Below are positions 1 to 5,111 of a stretch of DNA of 9,479 nucleotides, in pieces. The position numbers were made by a program, and so were the translations under genes. Each line of letters starts with the position of its first letter. The first letter of the stretch is position 1. The notes under the pieces were generated by a model. It was not told the DNA's origin, made no database searches, and was given only the letters and a program-made list of their open reading frames with translations. Source of the stretch: Akkermansia sp. (GTDB taxonomy: Bacteria; Verrucomicrobiota; Verrucomicrobiia; Verrucomicrobiales; Akkermansiaceae). Where the stretch lies: NCBI GenBank assembly GCA_020047775.1, contig JAIFNK010000184.1, forward strand, positions 1 to 9,479, written 5' to 3'.

Positions 1-1469
1 GGCCGCGGGCAAGCGGCCGAGATGAACAACCCGTCGGCGAACGTCACATGATTCGGCAGTAACAAGGCACCTCCCTTGGCGGGGATCCGGTCCGGATTCA
101 CGATCTGGATCCGGTAAATCGAGCGGATGACCGCACCGCCGACGAGGCGGATGAAATGACCGGGCAGAAGCCGCAGGATCGACAAGGTCACCAAACCACA
201 GACCATCGCGATGAATGCGATCTCCAGCCGGAAATAGAGGGCGTCTGACATCCCGAACACCTTGGCTCCATATTCAAAGATGCCGATGAGCAGCACGGCG
301 ATGATCCCCGCGATGCAATTCTGCAGATTCACGGCGGATTGCAACTTGCCTCGTTCCGCCGCCGGATAGCGGTCCTGCACCCACGCGGTCAGCGGGGTGA
401 GGAATACCGCTCCGGAGAAAGCGAGCAGTCCGAGGGTGATCAGAAACGCCCATCCGCCAGGCGGAATCATTGCGAGGGCGGCGGCCGAAAGCGTCATCGC
501 GATCCCCGCAGCGGGCACCCAGCCGAGCTCGATGCGTTTTCTCAACAGGAATGACGCGAAGCCGAAGCCTGTCACCATGCCCAGCGACGCGGCCGACATG
601 AAGGCCGAGGATATCGTCCCGAAACCCTCGCCGCCGCCCGTGAGTTCCTTCGCGATTTTCACCGACCAAAGATTGATGAACGCTGCAAAGCCCCAGAAAA
701 ACGCGATGCCGAAGGACGCCCGGCGCAGCGGGAGATCCCGCCAAAGATCCGCCAGATGGCTGAAATGGCTCACCGTCAGTTTGGCGGAGAATTTCGGAGC
801 TCCCTGTGCCGGCACCCGTGGAATGGCCCACGCCACCGCCAAACCGGGCACTGCGGACACGGCCAGGATCGTCAAAGGAGTGAGGCTCATTTCCCAGGCC
901 ATTTCCATTCCGCCGCCGTGCCCCGTAAAACGATGGTCAATAAGCCAAACCGCGAAAATCTGACCCGGGAGAATCGCCAGCACCGCCGTCATTTGTTGAA
1001 TCCCCGCGGCAAATCCGAGATGCCTGGATCCGACGAGCTCCTTGTTGATTCCGATTTTCGCCGGACTGAAAAACGCCCCCTGCACCGCCAGCGCGAATAA
1101 TCCACAGAGCGCGAGCGGCATGTTTTTCATGACCACCGCCCCGCAAATCCCGGCCAGCACAACCCCCTGCACCGCCGCGGCGGCCAGCATCACATCGCGT
1201 TTCGAAAACCGGTCACTCACCCAGCCAGCCAGCGGAGCGAACAGAACCATCGGCAGGGCCACCATCAGCCCGGCGGCAGAGAGCGCGTCCACCTCCACCC
1301 CTGCCCCCATCGGAATCGTCAGGGAAAAACCCACCGCCACCCCCAGTGGGATCAGCGTGAACTGCGCCATCTTGTCATTGAAGGCGTTCTGCGTCTGCTG
1401 GGCGATCATGCACCAGAAACCCAACCAACGCCGCCGCGTCGGCTCATTTACAAGCGTTTCGTGACTCAT
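1..1469 (-). CDS. LplT-like lysophospholipid transporter fused to PlsC-type acyltransferase (5' part, runs off window)
   Basis: The minus-strand frame from the ATG at 1467-1469 is open to the window edge, giving at least 489 residues. Residues about 15-440 form a hydrophobic 12-helix-like MFS transporter. It carries LplT-type features: NAFNDKMAQ near residue 28, a loop motif GWVSDRFSKRD, and QGAFFSPAKIGI. After residue 440 the protein changes character and enters a glycerophospholipid acyltransferase domain, with the PNHVTFADG block placing the catalytic HX4D at His474-Asp479. The known family is the three-part protein (MFS flippase, PlsC acyltransferase, AMP-binding acyl-ACP synthetase) that imports and re-acylates lysophospholipids at the inner membrane; in E. 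coli this is split into LplT and Aas. The AMP-binding part would lie beyond position 1 and is not seen. The start follows a weak GGGCAGG. The gene diverges from the tRNA. Confidence 0.88.
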   Translation of the reverse strand, partial: MSHETLVNEPTRRRWLGFWCMIAQQTQNAFNDKMAQFTLIPLGVAVGFSLTIPMGAGVEVDALSAAGLMVALPMVLFAPLAGWVSDRFSKRDVMLAAAAVQGVVLAGICGAVVMKNMPLALCGLFALAVQGAFFSPAKIGINKELVGSRHLGFAAGIQQMTAVLAILPGQIFAVWLIDHRFTGHGGGMEMAWEMSLTPLTILAVSAVPGLAVAWAIPRVPAQGAPKFSAKLTVSHFSHLADLWRDLPLRRASFGIAFFWGFAAFINLWSVKIAKELTGGGEGFGTISSAFMSAASLGMVTGFGFASFLLRKRIELGWVPAAGIAMTLSAAALAMIPPGGWAFLITLGLLAFSGAVFLTPLTAWVQDRYPAAERGKLQSAVNLQNCIAGIIAVLLIGIFEYGAKVFGMSDALYFRLEIAFIAMVCGLVTLSILRLLPGHFIRLVGGAVIRSIYRIQIVNPDRIPAKGGALLLPNHVTFADGLFISAACPR

Positions 1470-1650
1470 GCCTGCCCGACGCTATCTTTACGGTCCCCAC
1501 TCCGCAAGACCGACGAAGGCGGGGCAGGTTCAAAATGCCAACCTCTGTGGGCAGGTGAAGGGCGCGCTTACCAACGGGCACCGCCGCATCCCGGTGACGG
1601 CGATTCGCGGCCTTCCCGGCAACGTCCGTAAAATATTCATGGCGAAATTC

Positions 1651-1679
1651 TTGACAGGCGCCGGAAAAATCGGCTTCTT
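1651..1679 (+). promoter_or_regulatory. Candidate promoter for tRNA-Arg
   Basis: A perfect TTGACA -35 hexamer lies at 1651-1656. The window 17 bases further on (1674-1679) is a poor -10 match (CTTCTT), followed by a GC-rich discriminator-like stretch CCGCCCCGCGC just before the tRNA. The distance to the tRNA 5' end (about 45 bases) suits a stable-RNA promoter, but the weak -10 keeps this tentative. Confidence 0.35.
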
Positions 1680-1701
1680 TCCGCCCCGCGCAAGCCGCAA
1701 G

Positions 1702-1778
1702 GCACCCGTAGCTCAATTGGATAGAGCGTCTGACTACGAATCAGAAGGTTAGGGGTTCGAGTCCCTTCGGGTGTACCA
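1702..1778 (+). tRNA. tRNA-Arg (anticodon ACG)
   Basis: A full cloverleaf can be folded by eye. The acceptor stem is GCACCCG (1702-1708) with CGGGTGT (1768-1774), closed by a G-U pair. The D stem is GCTC (1711-1714) with GAGC (1724-1727). The anticodon stem is TCTGA with TCAGA, enclosing the loop CTACGAA with anticodon ACG at 1736-1738. The T arm is AGGGG-TTCGAGT-CCCTT (1751-1767). Discriminator A1775 and an encoded CCA (1776-1778) follow. The ACG anticodon (read as ICG) decodes CGN arginine codons. The 3' half is the usual target of tRNA-specific integrases, and an integrase relic starts 170 bases downstream. Confidence 0.97.
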
Positions 1779-1888
1779 CTCAGAAACAGCTTAAAATCAA
1801 GCAGTTGCGAGTGGCCACCAAGACCTCAAATGAGGCATTTTTCGCACTTTTCGACCAAGTGCCTGATAGACCGGAAATCCAGCATTTC

Positions 1889-1902
1889 CTAGGTTTTCCT
1901 AG
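1889..1902. repeat. Perfect small inverted repeat CTAGG-TTTT-CCTAG
   Basis: Five-base arms CTAGG (1889-1893) and CCTAG (1898-1902) flank a TTTT loop in the spacer between the tRNA and the integrase relic. It could be a binding site for the recombinase or an excisionase, or chance. Nothing else in 1779-1916 looks coding; that stretch also holds a GCACTT/AAGTGC hairpin without a U-tract after it. Confidence 0.3.
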
Positions 1903-1916
1903 CCTTACTTCTTCCG

Positions 1917-1939
1917 TTTGCTACCCGGTTTTGCTACCC
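1917..1939 (+). repeat. Tandem direct repeat TTTGCTACCC, two copies 13 bases apart
   Basis: TTTGCTACCC occurs at 1917-1926 and again at 1930-1939, directly in front of the integrase ATG (1949). A third, partial copy (TTTGCTACC) lies at 3734-3742. Short repeats next to an integrase gene are typical of recombinase arm-type or core sites, but that role is inferred here. Confidence 0.45.
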
Positions 1940-1948
1940 TAAAAGGCT

Positions 1949-2955
1949 ATGAAAACCGACAAAATCAAAGGATTGTACGAGAAACGAGGCTGGTTTTACT
2001 ACCAGCCCCCACCGGGGACGATGGAGTCCGTCCGAAAGCCATTGCTCTTGGCACCACGGACTTTTTGGAAGCCATCAATCTGTCGTATTCAGAACGCGAC
2101 CGCTTCCAACTTGTGGCAGCAGCGGTGAAAGACCGGATGTCACCGGCGATTGATCAGTATCTCAAGGAGAAGCTTGCCGCTCGGAAGCACCGACCCAAAA
2201 CCAGCTACAACACTGGTAAGGCACTGCACCAGATCTGCACGGAGATGGGCAATCCCCTGGTGAGTGAGATCAACGAGAAAAAAGTCGAGGACTGGGCGAA
2301 TAAGCTCCGGGCGCGGAAATGCCGTGTGGCAATCCGCGTGAAGGAGGCTGACGGGATCGTCCGCGAGCGCAAAAAGACCTCGGTGAGCGATTCCGCCGTG
2401 GCGGCCTACAGCCGAATGCTCCGGGCCTTCATCAATTGGTGCCACGAGAAGGGCAAGATTCTGAAGAAACCTTCCAAATCGCTTCCCTCCGGCCGCTGCA
2501 AGAAAACCCGCAAGATGCGCTTCACCTCCTTCAAGGAGCGCGACTTGCTTCTCGACCGTGTTTCCCAGCCGGAGCTCGCGTTCATTTACCACGTCGGCTT
2601 CCTGGCGGGCCTGCGGTTCGGAGAAATGCTCGCGATGGAACCCGACTGGCTCTGGTTTTCGGACGATGGGAAACACGGAAAAATCCGCGTGCAGGAAACC
2701 AAATTTTGGAAACCGAAAGACAAGGAGGCCAGGGAAATTCCGATGGCCCCCCGCTTGCTGGATTTCCTCAAGAAGTGGCCCATAGAAGGAAGCTTTGTCC
2801 TCAAGCCCAAGAAGGATGTTTCCCCACCGGCTCCAAAGTACCGCTACAACCCCGAAGTCTCCTTCCGCAAACATGCAGTGGGTTGTGGCGTGCCATGGCT
2901 GACTTACCATGACTTGCGCCATTCATTCGGAGCCCATCCATTCGCGTCAGGTTAA
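1949..2955 (+). pseudogene. Tyrosine recombinase/integrase, frameshifted and C-terminally truncated
   Basis: The likely N-terminus starts at the ATG at 1949 (MKTDKIKGLYEKRGWFYYQP), but after about 25 residues homology-like sequence continues in the frame one base back (RPKAIALGTTDFLEAI). This implies a one-base loss near 2010-2030. The downstream frame holds a SAM-like core-binding domain (from about 2137) and a catalytic domain with the first arginine in AGLRFGEMLAM (Arg codon 2614-2616), a lysine-containing beta hairpin near 2700, and the HDLRH box (2908-2922). It stops at 2953-2955, about 10 codons after that box, so the second His/Trp box and the tyrosine nucleophile are missing. It cannot be an active recombinase. 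Its position 3' of tRNA-Arg(ACG) indicates a tRNA-integrating element. Reading from the TTG at 1918 in the downstream frame gives an open but probably artificial N-terminus. Confidence 0.85.
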
Positions 2956-3060
2956 GGCCAGGATGCTTGATTCTACAGGGGATTTCCGGATTCGCTTGTC
3001 TCGTTCGATGTGTCTCCGGTCGGGATCGAATGCGGCTAACTCGCCTAAGTTGGGGGCTTT

Positions 3061-3336
3061 GATAAGTCGGACGGCCAGCAAATCATCTATGTGAGCGGAC
3101 GGGGTGGTGAAGAAATGGACCGTGTGGTCAGGGAAGAAATCGGCAAGCTGCCGAATGGTCCCGAATTGCTGAAGCGTGCGGATGATTATCAGCGCGAAGC
3201 CGCGGAGGACTGGTTGAAGCGGTATCGCGCAAGTAAAGCTGGTGTGGACAAGCAGCACGCCGATTTGGCGGCGGCGGGCAAACGCATCGCGGAGTTGGAG
3301 GCAAACATCGCGCAACGATGTCGTCCTGCCAATTGA
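3061..3336 (+). CDS. Unknown small charged protein, possibly a gene remnant
   Basis: I do not recognise this ORF. The frame opens after a stop at 3046; possible starts are GTG 3091 and ATG 3115. From about 3061 it reads as plausible coding sequence, with a GGEEMDRVVREEIGKLPNGP segment and then a highly charged, Ala/Glu/Lys-rich helix (KRADDYQREAAEDWLKR to KRIAELEANIAQR) that looks like a coiled coil. Because coding-like sequence extends upstream of any start, its N-terminus may have been lost. It overlaps the next ORF, which is read one base forward, and both lie between the integrase relic and a hairpin, so both probably came with the mobile element. Accessory or regulatory function is only a guess. 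Confidence 0.4.
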   Translation, partial: DKSDGQQIIYVSGRGGEEMDRVVREEIGKLPNGPELLKRADDYQREAAEDWLKRYRASKAGVDKQHADLAAAGKRIAELEANIAQRCRPAN

Positions 3337-3682
3337 GTTTGATGGACAGGAATCCGACCCTGCCGAGGACGCTGCTCGCAATCTGGATTGGGAGAGCTTC
3401 CTCGCCGCTCATCCGCCGCGCCACCGCGTTGCTATCCTCGTATTGGTGGAAGGCGGCACGATGCGCGAGACCGGCAAGCGCTGCGGCATCAAGGACAGCG
3501 CTGCCCTGGTGCTGAAGCGCCGCATCGCTGCGGATCTCATCGAGTTCTTCGGCGAGGACGTGATCCGTCGTTTGCTAGACGGCACGCGCCCCGGCTGGGA
3601 ATCCGACCTGCGCATGTCGCGCGAGCGGCATCTTTGTCATGTGGGCTCCGGACAGGATGCAGCAATGCAAACGAATGGATGA
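3242..3682 (+). CDS. Small protein with sigma-region-4/HTH-like segment, function unknown
   Basis: The open frame begins at GTG 3242, but sequence that looks truly coding starts only near 3314; the first 24 or so residues are probably out-of-frame sequence of the upstream ORF. The core has an acidic stretch, then NLDWESFLAAHPPRHRVAIL, then VEGGTMRETGKRCGIKDSAA followed by a basic helix and IEFFGEDVIRRLL. This layout (helix, G-x-T-x-x-E helix, turn, recognition-like helix) resembles sigma-70 region 4 or a resolvase-type HTH, so DNA binding is inferred. I recall similar orphan proteins in verrucomicrobial genomes but cannot name a family. The true start is unclear: no ATG lies in frame upstream of the core. 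A strong hairpin begins 8 bases after the stop, which supports a real transcript end. Confidence 0.5.
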   Translation: MWTSSTPIWRRRANASRSWRQTSRNDVVLPIEFDGQESDPAEDAARNLDWESFLAAHPPRHRVAILVLVEGGTMRETGKRCGIKDSAALVLKRRIAADLIEFFGEDVIRRLLDGTRPGWESDLRMSRERHLCHVGSGQDAAMQTNG

Positions 3683-3689
3683 TGTCTTG

Positions 3690-3736
3690 CCCCGGAGCTC
3701 CAAACATGGAGTTCCGGGGAACATGACCTCTTTTTT
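3690..3736 (+). terminator. Strong hairpin with delayed T-tract, probable terminator
   Basis: Twelve-base arms at 3690-3701 (CCCCGGAGCTCC) and 3708-3719 (GGAGTTCCGGGG) pair fully, with one G-T pair, around a six-base loop. A run of six T (3731-3736) follows, but only after 11 bases, so it is not a textbook intrinsic terminator. It sits just behind the HTH-like ORF. Confidence 0.5.
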
Positions 3737-3742
3737 GCTACC
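3734..3742 (+). repeat. Third, partial copy of the TTTGCTACCC repeat
   Basis: TTTGCTACC matches nine of the ten bases of the two copies in front of the integrase relic, in the same orientation, about 1.8 kb away. Together the copies bracket the integrase and the two small ORFs. It may be an element boundary or chance. Confidence 0.3.
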
Positions 3743-3841
3743 TGAAACTACCGAACTCAAATCCACGGGCTGCCATGCATGCTCAGGAGTTGCATGGAAG
3801 CTCGCTTCTTTTTAGGCCTGATGAGACGAACCGCGCCATGG

Positions 3842-4215
3842 TCGCAACCTGTCCCTCGGTTAAGCCATGCTTACAATTTGCATCAACATCTGGTCCTGGT
3901 CGGTGGACTGGTTCCGAAATATTTGTGCGGTGACGTCAAAGGCCCCTCGGAGTTACCTCGCCCGGCAACCATGGACGTCGATATCGGAATCGCAGTTTCC
4001 GCCGACGAAGGCCATGGGGGAAGCCTTTTCAGAAAGCTCACCGAGCAGGGATTCAAGTGGTCTAACGATCCTGATTCCAACCGCTTCATGAAGATCATCA
4101 ACGGCATCGAGGTTTTCATCGACTTCATCACTGAGGATCCCAGTCGAGCGCAGTTCGGAGCCATCCCCTTCGACCTCATCCATGTCAGCCAACTTCCCGG
4201 TATCAATCGAGCACT
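3842..4215 (+). pseudogene. Nucleotidyltransferase fragment, AbiEii/MNT-like
   Basis: The segment carries the nucleotidyltransferase hallmarks in order: HLVLVGGLVPKYLC (the GG motif, about 3887-3928), PRPATMDVDIGIAV (the DxD metal-binding pair), then NGIEVFIDFITED (third acidic strand) and PFDLIHVSQLPGINRALA. In the families this resembles (AbiEii toxin-like and minimal nucleotidyltransferases) further sequence follows this point. Here it changes abruptly near 4215 into Fic-like sequence in another frame. The N-terminus is also unclear: the frame is open from TTG/ATG codons near 3779, but those residues look non-native. The catalytic motifs survive although both ends are lost. Family assignment rests on motif reading only. 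Confidence 0.65.
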
Positions 4216-4569
4216 CGCCATTCCGCACCCGTTCCGTCGGCATCGCCAAGGGCAACCGCATCGTCCACCTCGCCCCGCCCGCCGACCGCGTGCCCGGACT
4301 CATAAAGGATCTGCTCGGATGGCTCAAGCGCACCGATGCCCATCCGCTCCTTGCCGGTTGCGTGTTCCACTACTAACTCGAATTCATCCACCCCTTCGCC
4401 GGTGGGAATGGTCGCATCGGCCGTCTCTGGCAGACGGTGATCCTCAGCCAGTGGAACGCTCTTTTCGCTTACCTTCCGGTGGAAACCGTCATCCGCGAGC
4501 GCCGTGCCCAGTATTACAAGATCCTCGCGACCTGCGACAAAGCGGGCAACTCCACCGCCTTCATCGAGT
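4212..4569 (+). pseudogene. Fic domain protein fragment with internal stop
   Basis: Fic proteins usually transfer AMP or another nucleotide onto target proteins. The fragment begins abruptly near FRTRSVGIAKGNRIVHLAPP and runs through LLGWLKRTDAHPLLAGCVFHY. It meets a TAA at 4374-4376, then continues in the same frame with LEFIHPFAGGNGRIGRLWQT and PVETVIRERRAQYY to NSTAFIES. The FIC motif (4389-4424) reads HPFAGGNGRIGR: the catalytic His is present but the acidic residue normally preceding GNGR is glycine. The TAA replaces what should be an acidic codon before LEF. Both termini are missing, and the frame passes directly into antitoxin-like sequence near 4570. Fusion to its neighbours by deletion is inferred. 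Confidence 0.8.
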
Positions 4570-4800
4570 CACCTTGCCGAACGCGCAGGAATCAGTCGCT
4601 CCACCTTGCATCTCATGGAAAACGGCTCAGCCGGGATCGCTCTTGGCAAGCTTGTGCAAGTTCTGGTGGTTCTGGGACTGGAGGGTGACCTCGTCCGCCT
4701 TGCCGCTGACAACGTGTTCGGCCGCAAACTGGAAGACGCCCGCCTGGCGACAACCCGCAAGCGCGCACCGAAAAAGCAAACCTTGAAAACGGAGCCATGA
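4570..4800 (+). pseudogene. HipB-like XRE antitoxin, C-terminal fragment
   Basis: In the frame starting at 4570 the sequence HLAERAGISRSTLHLMENG is the second half of an XRE helix-turn-helix (LAERAGIS turn, STLHLMENG recognition helix). It is followed by the usual HipB-type tail LVQVLVVLGLEGDLVRLAAD, KLEDARL and a basic end, with a stop at 4798-4800. The first helix and the start codon are gone, replaced by Fic sequence. The stop overlaps the hipA-like ATG in ATGA, the arrangement of coupled hipBA operons, where HipB represses the operon and neutralises HipA. About 76 codons remain. Confidence 0.75.
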
Positions 4801-5043
4801 ACCGCGAGATCGAGGTCTGGGCGGATTGTGGCGGCGCATCGTTTTCTCCATCGCCGTCCACAATACCGATGATCACCTTCGCAAACATGGTTTCCTGCTG
4901 AGCCCGGAGGGATGGTGCATTTCCCCCGCGTATGATCTCAGGCGAATCAAAACCCCGACAACTTGGAGCTGCAAACCGACGACTGCCTGTTCGTCGAAAC
5001 CGGCGGCTTCGCCGTCAAAAACAAACCCGGCTTGAAAACCTAG
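4797..5043 (+). pseudogene. HipA-like kinase toxin, internally deleted and frameshifted
   Basis: The ATG at 4797 (overlapping the antitoxin stop) gives a HipA-like start, MNREIEVWAD. After about 10 codons the sequence jumps, near 4822-4828, to the C-terminal kinase region in another frame: LWRRIVFSIAVHNTDDHLRKHG (the catalytic N-x-D-D-H block), then FLLSPEGWCISPAYDL. A second frame change near 4943 leads to NPDNLELQTDD and a TAG at 5041-5043. HipA proteins are usually about 400-440 residues, so roughly 1 kb has been lost. HipA family proteins phosphorylate targets such as glutamyl-tRNA synthetase; this copy cannot be functional. Confidence 0.8.
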
Positions 5044-5060
5044 TGGTTCGTGATGAAAAT
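5032..5060 (+). promoter_or_regulatory. Weak candidate promoter for the rhamnosidase gene
   Basis: TTGAAA (5032-5037) and GAAAAT (5055-5060) are separated by 17 bases, matching 5/6 and 4/6 of the sigma-70 consensus, about 50 bases ahead of the likely ATG at 5112. This is a by-eye match that overlaps the end of the hipA relic. Confidence 0.22.
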
Positions 5061-5111
5061 GAACTGAGCGCCGGAGCAAGCCGACGCAATTTTACAAACG
5101 CCATTCCCTCG

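Noticed and set aside
274..831. Several frames of 60-190 codons on both strands inside 1-1469
   Set aside because: They are shadows of the transporter gene; only its frame gives membrane helices and family motifs.
1751..1778. Search for a duplicated tRNA-Arg 3' end (attR) in the window
   Set aside because: No second copy of TTCGAGTCCCTTCGGGTGTA or a close variant was seen by eye between 1779 and 9479.
1820..1860. GCACTT/AAGTGC hairpin and CCTCAAATGAGG palindrome after the tRNA as a terminator
   Set aside because: The T-rich stretch lies before rather than after the stem, and the palindrome's loop is only two bases.
2005..2030. Programmed -1 ribosomal frameshift as an explanation for the split integrase
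   Set aside because: The direction would fit, but there is no X-XXY-YYZ slippery heptamer and the C-terminus is missing as well, so decay is simpler.
2140..2922. Long open frame of 260 codons on the minus strand
   Set aside because: It lies opposite the integrase catalytic domain, whose motifs (AGLRFGE, HDLRH) are clear on the plus strand. The minus reading shows no recognisable motif.
2947..3381. Minus-strand frame of 144 codons that looked faintly like a transposase end
   Set aside because: No DDE or HTH motif could be read and it covers the plus-strand coding-like sequence from 3061. The stretch 2956-3060 shows no supported gene on either strand.
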